Origin: Anaerolineae bacterium
Lineage (GTDB): Bacteria; Chloroflexota; Anaerolineae; Anaerolineales; Anaerolineaceae
Assembly: GCA_013314735.1 (NCBI GenBank)
Contig: JABUFD010000006.1
Span: 1-64,000 of the forward strand
Length of the DNA stretch: 64,000 nt
Direction of reading: 5' to 3'
The notes under the pieces are model-generated. The model was given only the letters and a program-made list of their open reading frames with translations. It was not told the DNA's origin and made no database searches. The translations under genes and the position numbers were made by a program. Positions within the stretch are counted from its first letter, which is position 1. The number at the start of each line of letters is the position of its first letter. This document shows, piece by piece, positions 1 through 7,773 of the stretch.

Positions 1-111
1 GCCAGTGAACGGATGAACGTGCTTGCCGAGCACGCAGACCCGTTGAAAGCGCACAAACAACACCGGAAACCTGTCCGCCTGTGGCGGCGTTTCCTCAGCC
101 TGTGGCTGTGA
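1..111 (+). CDS. 3' end of an unidentified gene (partial)
   Basis: Frame 1 is open from the window edge to a TGA at 109-111 and encodes 36 residues ending in a basic, tryptophan-rich tail (VRLWRRFLSLWL). A rho-independent terminator follows at once, which is why I read this as the true end of an upstream gene rather than chance. Too little is present to name a family. Confidence 0.4.
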   Translation, partial: ASERMNVLAEHADPLKAHKQHRKPVRLWRRFLSLWL

Positions 112-117
112 ACCCCA

Positions 118-152
118 TCCCCCCCTCTAGATCGGACGGGGGGAATTTTTTA
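118..152 (+). terminator. Rho-independent terminator
   Basis: A C-run (119-125) pairs with a G-run (138-143) and is followed by AATTTTTTATT. It sits a few bases after the stop of the partial gene at the window start. Confidence 0.6.
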
Positions 153-163
153 TTGCAGTATTC

Positions 164-283
164 GAGGCTGTCCCAAACGTCACCTGGTATCGCATTGAAC
201 CGCCATGCATGGCGGTTCAATGCTGAATGTGGGTCCAGGTGTACGGGCGCGGCTTAGCCGCGCTGGATGTTTGGGATAGTCCC
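164..283. repeat. MITE-like palindromic element, copy 1
   Basis: Imperfect terminal inverted repeats, GAGGCTGTCCCAAAC (164-178) and its counterpart GTTTGGGATAGTCCC (269-283), enclose two hairpins. Hairpin A (193-220) has the core AACCGCC...GGCGGTT. Hairpin B (247-263) is GCGCGGCTTAGCCGCGC. The same parts recur at 58.2 kb in the opposite order, with remnants near 28.5, 49.6 and 54.2 kb. There is no coding capacity. The terminal repeats suggest a non-autonomous element mobilised by an IS located elsewhere (inference). Confidence 0.6.
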
Positions 284-301
284 ATGGCTGGATGGGGTGT
301 G

Positions 302-997
302 CTACAGCGAAGGCGCGGGTTCCGCCAGGATCTCCACCAGTTCATCGGCGCACAGCTGGAGCAATTCTTCCATCCACGCGTCTGAAACCTGGTAATGGCC
401 GCCGAAGGAGCCATCGCCGATGCTGGCGCGCACCACGGCGGCGCTGTCGAGGTCATGGTTGATGACGGGCGGCTTGACCCCCGCCGGTACCGGCGCCACG
501 CGCGTGAAGGGGAAATTTTCCATCCAGTTGGCATGCTCCTGCAGCAGGTCGTGGGCCGCGGACCATTGCGCCACGCGCGCCGACTGCCACCACGCGTACC
601 AGCGCGCAGACATCCCCGGCAGCTGGTTGGAAAGCTCGATCAGTTTGGGCTTGACACAGTTGTTGCCGCCGTGCCCGTTGACGATCACAAAGCGCCGGAA
701 GCCGTGCCCGTACAGCGAACGCACCACATCCTCGATCATCGCCACGAAGGTTTCCACCCGCAGCGAGATGCTGCCGGGGTATTGCAGGAAATACGGCGAC
801 ACCCCCAGCGGGAGGATCGGGGCGGACAGCACCCCGCTGCGTTCCTCGGCCAGCTTCACCAGCGCGGCGGGGATCAGGTTGTCGGTTTCCAGGCTGAGGT
901 AGCCGTGCTGTTCGGTGGTGCCCACCGCCAGCAGGATGCGGTCATCGTGTTCCAGGTATGCTGCCACCTGCATCCAGTTCATCTGCGCGAAGTTCAT
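302..997 (-). CDS. Creatininase-family metal-dependent amidohydrolase
   Basis: This 231-residue protein belongs to the creatininase/creatinine amidohydrolase family, cytosolic metal-dependent amidases. Expected metal ligands are visible: E29 and H31 in GTTEQHG, D39 in ETDNL, and H109 in NGHGGNN. I chose the ATG at 997 because AGGAGG lies four bases upstream; a longer open frame has no ribosome site. The length suits the family. The family also contains mycofactocin- and riboflavin-related hydrolases, and no pathway neighbours are present, so the substrate cannot be read from the sequence. It is divergent from the aminotransferase-like gene. Confidence 0.8.
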   Translation of the reverse strand: MNFAQMNWMQVAAYLEHDDRILLAVGTTEQHGYLSLETDNLIPAALVKLAEERSGVLSAPILPLGVSPYFLQYPGSISLRVETFVAMIEDVVRSLYGHGFRRFVIVNGHGGNNCVKPKLIELSNQLPGMSARWYAWWQSARVAQWSAAHDLLQEHANWMENFPFTRVAPVPAGVKPPVINHDLDSAAVVRASIGDGSFGGHYQVSDAWMEELLQLCADELVEILAEPAPSL

Positions 998-1133
998 GCG
1001 GCCTCCTGTGTGAATCGGTTGGTGCGAATGGTTGTTGGTTATCGATCCCATTCTACCCCCGGGCGCAGCAGGGCACTCACTTTCATCTGAAAAAAGACGC
1101 AGTTCGGCACTGCCGTCCACCCCGCGGCGGGAC

Positions 1134-1139
1134 TATAAT
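1134..1139 (+). promoter_or_regulatory. -10 box (TATAAT) for the class V aminotransferase
   Basis: Perfect TATAAT 40 bases before the ATG at 1180. The implied leader of about 35 nt contains AAAGGAG. No good -35 box is visible. Confidence 0.5.
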
Positions 1140-1179
1140 CCAGCACGAACTCAGAAGGAAAAAGGAGAATCCCACCACC

Positions 1180-2346
1180 ATGACTGCATCCCTGCGCGAT
1201 GAATTTTTGCTCGACCCCGAGGTGACCTACCTCAACCACGGTTCATTTGGCGCCTGCCCGCGCGTGGTGTTTGATGCCTACCAGCGCTGGCAGCGCAAAC
1301 TGGAATGGAACCCGAGCGATTTTATCCACCATACCCCCGACTATATGCTCCAGGCGCGCAGCGACCTGGGCGCTTATCTGCACACCGATGCCAACAACCT
1401 GATCTTCTTCCAGAACCCGACCGTGGCCGCCAACATGATCATGCGCAGCCTGGACCTCAAACCGGGCGACGAGATACTCACCTCGAACTATGAATACGGG
1501 GCGATGAACAATGCCTGGGCATTTTACTGCGAGCGCACCGGCGCGAAATATATCCACCAGGAATTCCCGATGCCAGTGCACGATCCGCAGGAATTCGTCG
1601 ACGCCCTGTTCGCCGGGGTGACGGAACGCACCAAAGTGATCTTCTTCAGCCACGTGACTTCCCCCACCGCGATGATCTACCCGGCGGAGGAAATCTGCCG
1701 CCGCGCGCGCGAACTGGGTCTGCTGACCTTCGTGGACGGCGCGCACGCCCCGGCGCAGATCCCGGTGGACCTGGACGCGCTTGGTTGTGATTTCTACGTG
1801 GCGGCCTGCCATAAGTGGATGTGCGCCCCCAAGGGATCGGCGTTTGCCTATGCCGCGCCGGCGCGCCACGCGATGCTGGTGCCGATCGTGATCTCGCCCG
1901 GCTGGAACGGGTGCGGCTTCAACCCGCTGCCGGAGGGGAAATCGGCGCTGGTGCATTACCAGGAATACCAGGGCACGCGCGATGTGTCGGCCTTCCTGGC
2001 GGTGACCGATGCGATCCGCTATATGGAGGCGCAGGATTGGGAAAGCCAGCGCCAGCGCTGCCACGCCCTCGCGCTGGAAACCCGGCGCCGCATCTGCGCC
2101 CTGACCGGGATGGAACCGTTCAGCCCGCCCACATGGGATTTCATCGGGCAGTTTGTGGCGGTGCCGCTGCCGGCCGGCGATCTGGCATCACTCAGCGCGC
2201 GCCTGACGGCGCGCCGCATCGTGGTGCCGGTGTTCCCGTTGGCGCAGGTGGGGTACAACTGCATCCGTGTTTCCTACCAGGCCTACAATGACGAGCGTGA
2301 CATGGAAACCTTGCTGGAGGTGCTGCAGGCCGAATACGCCCGTTGA
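1180..2346 (+). CDS. Class V aminotransferase-like PLP enzyme (isopenicillin-N epimerase/CefD-like)
   Basis: The 388-residue protein has the fold-type I PLP layout of the NifS/CefD group. It opens with YLNHGSFGACP (about 16-26), carries the PLP-ring aspartate D186 in VDGAHAP, and has the Schiff-base lysine K212 in ACHKWMCAPKG. The HK-W motif and N-terminal LNHGS-G are typical of isopenicillin-N-epimerase-like and cysteine-lyase-like members, so a racemase, lyase or desulfurase role is possible. The start follows AAAGGAG by about 12 bases. It stands alone between a creatininase and rnhA, so the context gives no substrate. Confidence 0.8.
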   Translation: MTASLRDEFLLDPEVTYLNHGSFGACPRVVFDAYQRWQRKLEWNPSDFIHHTPDYMLQARSDLGAYLHTDANNLIFFQNPTVAANMIMRSLDLKPGDEILTSNYEYGAMNNAWAFYCERTGAKYIHQEFPMPVHDPQEFVDALFAGVTERTKVIFFSHVTSPTAMIYPAEEICRRARELGLLTFVDGAHAPAQIPVDLDALGCDFYVAACHKWMCAPKGSAFAYAAPARHAMLVPIVISPGWNGCGFNPLPEGKSALVHYQEYQGTRDVSAFLAVTDAIRYMEAQDWESQRQRCHALALETRRRICALTGMEPFSPPTWDFIGQFVAVPLPAGDLASLSARLTARRIVVPVFPLAQVGYNCIRVSYQAYNDERDMETLLEVLQAEYAR

Positions 2347-2387
2347 GCGCACCCGGACAAAGGGAAGGAATCAATCTAACCACGATG

Positions 2388-2402
2388 CTTCGACAGGCTC
2401 AG
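2388..2402 (-). repeat. Dispersed CTGAGCCTGTCGAAG repeat, copy 1
   Basis: The minus strand reads CTGAGCCTGTCGAAG. The same 15-mer is found at 18019 and 19341, with variants in the tandem array at 43.9 kb. The rest of the gap 2347-2591 is AT-richer and has repeat-like phrases (CACGGATGAAT / TTCATCCGCG) but no gene. Confidence 0.6.
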
Positions 2403-2545
2403 CAGCCGGCGCGAATCTTCACGGATGAATAGAAACAAAAAAAAGTATTCATCCGCGTCAATCTGCGCGATTCGCGGTTATAAAAGACAGTATCCACGGA
2501 TAACGCGAATTTTCGTGTGTTAAGAGTCAAAATGATGTGCGGTTT

Positions 2546-2585
2546 GTACCCGCCCTTCCCCAATGGGCGGTGCAGCGGGTACAAT
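2546..2585 (+). promoter_or_regulatory. Hairpin and -10 box directly before rnhA
   Basis: An 8-bp stem GTACCCGC (2546-2553) / GCGGGTAC (2575-2582), with an inner CGCCC/GGGCG pairing, overlaps a TACAAT box at 2580-2585. The box ends six bases before the ATG at 2592. If used, transcription would begin at or near the start codon, so the hairpin would act as DNA rather than RNA. Confidence 0.45.
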
Positions 2586-2591
2586 ACACCC

Positions 2592-3086
2592 ATGAATACC
2601 ATCACCATTTATACTGACGGCTCGAGCATCGGCAACCCGGGACCCGGCGGATGGGGGGCGGTGCTGCTGGCGGAAGGCGCGCGCAAGGAACTCTCCGGCG
2701 GCTACCGCCTGACCACCAACAACCGCATGGAGATGATGGCGGTGATCGAAGCCCTCAGCGCGCTCAAGCGCCCCTGCCAGGTGGACCTCTATTCCGATTC
2801 GAAATACGTGGTCGATGCGATCAACAAGGGCTGGGCCGAAGGCTGGCGCGCCAACCGCTGGAAGCGCGGCAAACAGGGCAAGGCCCTCAACCCCGACCTG
2901 TGGGAACGCCTGCTGGACCTGCTCGCCGTGCACCAGGTGACCTTTCACTGGGTGAAAGGCCATGCCGACACCCCGGAAAACCAGCGCTGTGACCGGCTGG
3001 CGGTGGCGGCTGCCAAAAAGCCCAACCTGCCCGCCGATGCTGGCTACGAAAAAGACGACGAACCCAAAGCGCTGCCCCTGTTTTAG
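2592..3086 (+). CDS. rnhA: Ribonuclease HI
   Basis: RNase HI, which removes RNA from RNA/DNA hybrids such as primers and R-loops. All four catalytic carboxylates are present: D9 (YTDGS), E47 (NNRMEM), D69 (YSDSK) and D134 (RCDRLA). The conserved HWVKGH stretch and the basic W-rich handle (RANRWKRGKQGK) are also visible. At 164 residues it is slightly longer than E. coli RNase HI, with an unstructured C-terminal tail. The ATG was chosen because the enzyme fold starts there. There is no Shine-Dalgarno; the -10 box just upstream suggests a leaderless message. Confidence 0.95.
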   Translation: MNTITIYTDGSSIGNPGPGGWGAVLLAEGARKELSGGYRLTTNNRMEMMAVIEALSALKRPCQVDLYSDSKYVVDAINKGWAEGWRANRWKRGKQGKALNPDLWERLLDLLAVHQVTFHWVKGHADTPENQRCDRLAVAAAKKPNLPADAGYEKDDEPKALPLF

Positions 3087-3151
3087 GCCATCCTGACTCG
3101 CTTAAAATAAGGAAAAATTACCTTAAAATATCATTTTTTATGGCAAAATAC

Positions 3152-3180
3152 TTGCAATTTGCCGGGGAATCATGTAAACT
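3152..3180 (+). promoter_or_regulatory. Sigma-70-type promoter
   Basis: TTGCAA (3152-3157), a 17-base spacer, then TAAACT (3175-3180). Initiation would be near 3187, right at the foot of the terminator hairpin that follows. Confidence 0.55.
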
Positions 3181-3184
3181 AATG

Positions 3185-3234
3185 ATATCGAACGGCAGGG
3201 TGCCCCCCTCACTCTGCGGTTCGATATTTTTTTA
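3185..3234 (+). terminator. Strong rho-independent terminator directly after a promoter
   Basis: Fourteen-base arms (3185-3198 and 3214-3227) pair with one mismatch around a C-rich loop and are followed by seven T residues. It may end rnhA transcription, but its position immediately downstream of a promoter would also give a transcript of only about 45 nt or act as an attenuator for the secreted-protein gene at 3332. Confidence 0.75.
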
Positions 3235-3331
3235 ACCGATTCCTGTGGGTACCCCTACACTGTTTCGATACCTGTCTGCAACAACAGTCGATGACACAAT
3301 TTGATTCAGTTTGTTCCATATGGAGTATTTT

Positions 3332-4030
3332 ATGAAAAAAATGTACCTGTCCTTCCTGAGCCTGGCAGTGCTGGCGGCGTTGTTGTTCCTTCCCCATCCC
3401 CAATCCGTGCAGGCGATCAGTGTGCAGCCGCCGCAGACCCCGGCTGCTGGCAGCTGGGTATGGGCCGATGCGGACGTGACCGGGACGATTGTTCCCCAAT
3501 ACACCCTGGCAGGCGCTACTGCCGATGACTACGCCGTGCTGCAAAGCGCCGGTATCCAGGTCAGCGGTGCCACCCAGATCTGCCATCCCTACCCGGGCGG
3601 AAAAATTGGGTGGACTGCCGAAATCCGCATGCTGACCGCTGGCGGCTGGCAGGCTGTGCCTACCGTGAACCAGTGGGTACCGGATGAGGAAGGTGCCTTT
3701 ATGACCTGTGCCCAGGCCGGTTCTGCGGGCACTTATGCGGTGTTTGGTTACTGGGAGAAGCCCGAAGGCTGGATGGAAGTGGCGGTGTGCGTACCGGAGC
3801 TGCCGGCAGGCGAGTGGGAATATGTTGCCCCGGTGTCGCAGCTGCATATCCTGTTCCCATCCCCACCTTCTCCATTTTCTGCGGCAAATGCGCCTTTCCA
3901 TTGTTCCTACTTGATGGATGGGTGGGTGATGACGGACGATGGATTCATACATTACAACACCATGTATTACATCGGCCATTACTGCACCTGTGAGGACCTG
4001 TACCGGCCGGTGGTATCCGGTGCGCAGTAA
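3332..4030 (+). CDS. Secreted protein, paralogue of the gene at 58.4 kb
   Basis: This 232-residue protein starts with a clear signal peptide (MKKMYLSFLSLAVLAALLFL, probable cleavage after SVQA). The start is set by GGAG seven bases upstream and the Lys-rich n-region. The middle contains ICHPYPGGKIGW, a VPDEEGAFM stretch and GTYAVFGYWEKP. The same order of motifs (ICHPFQGG..GW, MPDEEGTYM, GTYALFGYFDEA) occurs in the protein at 58428-59240. That makes them a two-member family exported by Sec. I do not recognise a named domain or a catalytic signature. A terminator closes the gene, so it is transcribed alone. Confidence 0.7.
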   Translation: MKKMYLSFLSLAVLAALLFLPHPQSVQAISVQPPQTPAAGSWVWADADVTGTIVPQYTLAGATADDYAVLQSAGIQVSGATQICHPYPGGKIGWTAEIRMLTAGGWQAVPTVNQWVPDEEGAFMTCAQAGSAGTYAVFGYWEKPEGWMEVAVCVPELPAGEWEYVAPVSQLHILFPSPPSPFSAANAPFHCSYLMDGWVMTDDGFIHYNTMYYIGHYCTCEDLYRPVVSGAQ

Positions 4031-4055
4031 CAGGGCAAATGGGTTGCATTGATTC

Positions 4056-4087
4056 CGCCCGGAGAGTCACATCTCTCCGGGCGTTTT
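4056..4087 (+). terminator. Rho-independent terminator
   Basis: A perfect 11-bp stem CGCCCGGAGAG / CTCTCCGGGCG with a 6-base loop, then TTTTCTT, 25 bases after the secreted-protein stop codon. Confidence 0.9.
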
Positions 4088-4162
4088 CTTAACCGGGTGA
4101 TTTTTCGATTGCAATGCCTTGCGCCAGGCAAGCGTGCAACAGGTTCAGGGCCAGGGAGCGTA

Positions 4163-5266
4163 TTAGACCCCGGCGGCTTCCTGTTTGCCCGTTTCCTGCG
4201 CAGCAACCCAGGCGTCGAACTCTGCCAGCAGGCGGGCTTTGGTGCCCGGTTCGGCCAGACTGTGTAAAAATGCGTTGCGCGCGATGCGCACCAGGTCGGA
4301 CTTGCCGTAACCAAAATGCTGTGCCAGCACGCGGTATTCCTGGGTGAGATTGGCATTGAACAGCGGGGGGTCATCGGAATTGACGGTAACGATCACGCCG
4401 GCTTCATCCAGCCGGCGGAAGGGATGGTCGGCGTAGGCGGGGTACACCTTGAGCTGGATGTTGCTGGTGGGGCAAATTTCCAGCGGAATGCGCCGCGCCG
4501 CCAGTTCGCGCACCAGGGTGGGGTCTTCCCAGGCGCGCACCCCGTGCCCCACGCGGTCGGCATGCAGCAGGTTGATCGCGTCCCACACGCTCTGCGCGCC
4601 GTCGTTCTCGCCGGCATGCGGCACGCACGGCAGACCGGCGGCCTGGGCGGCATCGAACACGGCGCGGAAGTAGCGTCCCGGCGCGGTCGGCTCATACCCG
4701 CCGATGCCCAGTGCCACCACGCCGTAGTCGCGCCCCTGGAGGGCGTAATCGAGCGTACGGATGCCGGGTTCGGGGTCGTAGCGCAGCATGCCGTTGTCGG
4801 GGAAGCTCAGGTTGCGGGAGATGTCAAACACCCAGCGCATCTCCACCCCGAAATCGGCTTTGGCGCGCTGGCGGCCTTCTTCCAGCCCCAGCAGGATGTC
4901 CTCGATGCGCACGCCCTTGCGCTGGAAATGCACATGCGTGTAGGGGGTGAAGGTCAGTTCGCGGTAGCAGATATTCTGGCGCGCCATATCGGCGCCGTTT
5001 TCATAAGCGATCAGGGCAAAATCCTCGCGCGTGCGCAGCAGGTCCTGGATCACCATGTAAATTTCCAGGAAGGTGCCGAAATCGCGGTAGGAGAACCACT
5101 GGCGCAGCCCGGCGGCATCCCGCGCGGGGAGGCGCTCCTCCATGGCATGGCGCTGCGCCAGGGTCAGCACGGTTTCGGGTTCGATTGCGCCTTCGAGGTG
5201 CACATGCAACTCGGCTTTGGGCAGGGAGTGGATGAAGTGTTCCAGTTCGGGGGTGAGGGGGTCCAT
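4163..5266 (-). CDS. add: Adenosine deaminase family protein
   Basis: A zinc-dependent purine deaminase (adenosine to inosine) of 367 residues. Signature segments appear in order: ELHVHLEGA (zinc histidines), PHAGEN (catalytic Glu), RVGHGVRAWED (zinc His region), EICPTSN, and VNSDDPPLF (zinc and catalytic Asp). The ATG at 5266 has AGGAG at a good distance and lies eight bases after the upstream acetyltransferase stop, so the genes are co-transcribed. Adenine or aminodeoxyfutalosine deaminases share these motifs; adenosine remains the likeliest substrate, but it is not proven. The C-terminus is slightly extended (QETGKQEAAGV). Confidence 0.85.
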   Translation of the reverse strand: MDPLTPELEHFIHSLPKAELHVHLEGAIEPETVLTLAQRHAMEERLPARDAAGLRQWFSYRDFGTFLEIYMVIQDLLRTREDFALIAYENGADMARQNICYRELTFTPYTHVHFQRKGVRIEDILLGLEEGRQRAKADFGVEMRWVFDISRNLSFPDNGMLRYDPEPGIRTLDYALQGRDYGVVALGIGGYEPTAPGRYFRAVFDAAQAAGLPCVPHAGENDGAQSVWDAINLLHADRVGHGVRAWEDPTLVRELAARRIPLEICPTSNIQLKVYPAYADHPFRRLDEAGVIVTVNSDDPPLFNANLTQEYRVLAQHFGYGKSDLVRIARNAFLHSLAEPGTKARLLAEFDAWVAAQETGKQEAAGV

Positions 5267-5273
5267 GATGCTC

Positions 5274-6446
5274 CTAAAACCCGGTGTAGGTGACGTACGA
5301 ATCGGGCGGGAAAATACGCGTGAAACGTTCGGCAGCATCGGCCGCGCAGGGCAGCCCGCCCAGGCGGTGCAGGCGGTTGGCGGTCAGCTGGCCGCCGAGG
5401 GCGTGCGAGAGGTGCCGCGCGTCAAAGCCGATTTCCGGTTCGCGGCCGCTGGCTTCGATCTCCAGCCGGCCGGAGACCGGGGTGAGTTTCCAGGTGCCTT
5501 CGTTCCAGGGGCAGTCGGGGTCAGCCACCCGGATGATGACCGGTTCCGCCGCGAACAGCGGCACGCGTACCCGGCGGCAGAATTCGGGGAAATCCACCAC
5601 GCGCACCATCATGTAGCCGTCCCGGGTACGCCTGGCCTTCCCCGGTTCGGTGATGTAGTATTCCAGCGGAATTTCCGGGTCAACCTCCCACGCAATCCAC
5701 TCGCGCTGGGAACCGAAGCGATGGGTCAGATCCACCAGGGCGGGCAGGCATTCATCACAGCTGAACCAGGTGTGGTGGGCGGCCATCTGTTCCTTGCCGT
5801 CATCGCTGGTGCCAAAATCATATTCAATGAAACCGATCAGCGTACCGCCGCGTTCAAACACGTAGCGGTGCTTATCGTGGTTATCCTGCAAATAGCGGCG
5901 CGTTTCCAGCACGCGCGAACCGAAGCGCGCCATGCTGCGCTGCACCGCCATCACGGCTTCCAGGTCGTTTTCCGGTTGGAATTCGCGGAAGGTGATCCCA
6001 TGCGGCGCGCGCACCGGCTTCAGGTGGCGCGAGGCGAAGCGGTAGGCATGCATCTGGGCGGCATGGGCATAGCCGAATTTTTCGTAAAACGGGAAGCTGA
6101 ACGGCGCCAGGGCTGAGAAAATGATGCCCGCCTGGTGCATGTATTCAAAACAAATGCGGAACAACCCCGCCACCAGGCGTTCGCGGCGGTATTCCGGCAG
6201 GGTGGCCACCCCGCCGATCCCGCCAAAGGTCATTTCCACCCCGCGGATGATGGCCTGGCGGTCTTCGATATTGACCTGGGCTGCCAGCCGGCCATCATCG
6301 AACGCGCCAAAACGGGCCATTCCGGCCTCTTCCTGCGGGTTTTCCTGCGGCGGCTGAGGCTCCGCCTGGTCGGGAATAAATGCTTTCCATTCCAGGTGGG
6401 TGATCTGTTCCCGTGCAACCGGGGGCATTTTTCGGTATTCGATCAT
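5274..6446 (-). CDS. Eis-like GNAT acetyltransferase, copy B
   Basis: 390 residues with the three-part Eis layout. There is an N-terminal GNAT fold (GGIGGVATLPEYRRERLVAGLF is the acetyl-CoA region), a second degenerate GNAT segment, and a C-terminal sterol-carrier-like domain ending in a free carboxylate. Conserved phrases FSALAPFSFPFYEKFGY and WNEGTWKLTPVSGRLEI are shared with the next gene, so this is a tandem duplicate. Eis enzymes acetylate amines, classically aminoglycosides, but most environmental members have unknown substrates. The AAGGAA site precedes the ATG. It is downstream of its twin and upstream of add. Confidence 0.75.
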   Translation of the reverse strand: MIEYRKMPPVAREQITHLEWKAFIPDQAEPQPPQENPQEEAGMARFGAFDDGRLAAQVNIEDRQAIIRGVEMTFGGIGGVATLPEYRRERLVAGLFRICFEYMHQAGIIFSALAPFSFPFYEKFGYAHAAQMHAYRFASRHLKPVRAPHGITFREFQPENDLEAVMAVQRSMARFGSRVLETRRYLQDNHDKHRYVFERGGTLIGFIEYDFGTSDDGKEQMAAHHTWFSCDECLPALVDLTHRFGSQREWIAWEVDPEIPLEYYITEPGKARRTRDGYMMVRVVDFPEFCRRVRVPLFAAEPVIIRVADPDCPWNEGTWKLTPVSGRLEIEASGREPEIGFDARHLSHALGGQLTANRLHRLGGLPCAADAAERFTRIFPPDSYVTYTGF

Positions 6447-6470
6447 GGTGGTTTCCTTTTCATCTACCGC

Positions 6471-7637
6471 CTAAAAGCCGACATACGAAACATAGCTTTC
6501 GGGCGGGAAAATGCGGGTGAAGCGCTCGGCGGCATCCGCCGCGCAGTGCAATCCGCCCAGGCGGTGCAGGCGGTTGGCGGTCAGCAGCCCGCCCACGGCA
6601 TGTGACAGGTGCACCGCGTCGAGCGTGATCTCCGGTTCGCGGCTGCTGGGCTGAATTTCCAGCCGGCCGGAAACCGGCGTCAGTTTCCAGCTGCCTTCGT
6701 TCCACGGGCACAGCGGGTCCACCAGGCGGATGATCACCGGTTCCGCCGCGTACAGCGGCACCTTCACCTGCTGGCAAAATTCTTTGAATTTCACCACGCG
6801 TACCATCATATAACCGGTGCGCTGGCGTTCCGCCTGCCCGGGTTCCTTGATATAGTATTCCAGCGGGACCTCAGGCTCGATGTGCCAGGTGATCTTGCTC
6901 GATTGCGAGGCATAGCGGTAGACCAGATCGACGATGGCGGGGAAGACCTCATCGGTACTGAACCAGGCATCGCATACATTCGCACCGGTTTCATGTTCCC
7001 CCAGGCGCGAAAAGCTGAGCCGCACAAAGCCCCGCACCTGGCCATGCTGCTCCACCACGTAGGGGTGGTCGCCGGGCAATTTTTTCACCGGTTTGAACAC
7101 GCGCGAACCAAAGCGCGCCATGCTGCGCTGGGCCTGCATCACCGCCCCGGCATCGGCCTCGGCATATTCGCGGAAGGTGAAGCCTGCCAGGTGGCGCGGC
7201 GCTTTGAGCTGGTTGGCGGGGAAGGCATAGCGCAGACCCTGTTCGGCATGGGCATAGCCGAATTTTTCATAGAAGGGGTAGCTGAACGGGCCCAGGGCGG
7301 AATAGACCACATCGGCTTCCTGCATATAGGCAAACACCTGGTCAAAAAGGCTGCGCACCAGGCGGTCACGGCGGTATTCGGGCAGGGTGCACACCTCGCC
7401 GATGCCGCCGAAGCTGAGGTGGGCGCCGCGGATGCGGTTCTCGATCGGTTCCTTGACGCACACCATCGCCGCCAGCGTGGAGCCATCGCGCGCCACAAAC
7501 GTGGCCTGGTTGTCGAGCAGCGTGCCTGCCAGCCGGGCGGCTTTTTCCAATGTGTCATGCGGCAGGAACGCCTTCCACATCAGGTGCAGGCGCTCGTCAT
7601 ACAGGCTGTGGGGGTCAATGCGGGTGATCTCGATCAT
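6471..7637 (-). CDS. Eis-like GNAT acetyltransferase, copy A
   Basis: 388 residues, co-linear over its whole length with the protein at 5274-6446. Shared blocks include SFGGIGEVCTLPEYRRDRLVR, YSALGPFSYPFYEKFGYAH, QRSMARFGSRVFK and PLCPWNEGSWKLTPVSGRL. Both end in a TYTGF/SYVGF-like C-terminus, the carboxylate that serves as a general base in Eis. GAAGGAAG precedes the ATG at 7637. With a 24-base gap to the second copy, the pair is clearly a tandem duplication in one operon with add. Divergence across the whole length suggests the duplication is not recent. Confidence 0.75.
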   Translation of the reverse strand: MIEITRIDPHSLYDERLHLMWKAFLPHDTLEKAARLAGTLLDNQATFVARDGSTLAAMVCVKEPIENRIRGAHLSFGGIGEVCTLPEYRRDRLVRSLFDQVFAYMQEADVVYSALGPFSYPFYEKFGYAHAEQGLRYAFPANQLKAPRHLAGFTFREYAEADAGAVMQAQRSMARFGSRVFKPVKKLPGDHPYVVEQHGQVRGFVRLSFSRLGEHETGANVCDAWFSTDEVFPAIVDLVYRYASQSSKITWHIEPEVPLEYYIKEPGQAERQRTGYMMVRVVKFKEFCQQVKVPLYAAEPVIIRLVDPLCPWNEGSWKLTPVSGRLEIQPSSREPEITLDAVHLSHAVGGLLTANRLHRLGGLHCAADAAERFTRIFPPESYVSYVGF

Positions 7638-7709
7638 GGCAGCTTCCTTCTCTCGTGAATCGCAAAGCGTACAGGGAGGATTATATCAGAAGCGGGCCGA
7701 CTGTCAGTG

Positions 7710-7754
7710 AAAAAAAGAACCGCCCAACAACCATACGCAAGGTTGTTGGGCGGT
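7710..7754 (-). terminator. glnA terminator
   Basis: A perfect 14-bp stem (arms 7719-7732 and 7741-7754), followed on the minus strand by TCTTTTTTTC, 20 bases past the glnA stop. Confidence 0.9.
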
Positions 7755-7773
7755 CGCATCACTGGCAGAACGC

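Noticed and set aside
395-1090. Plus-strand frame over the creatininase gene
   Set aside because: No start signals or family motifs; the minus-strand frame has full metal-binding motifs.
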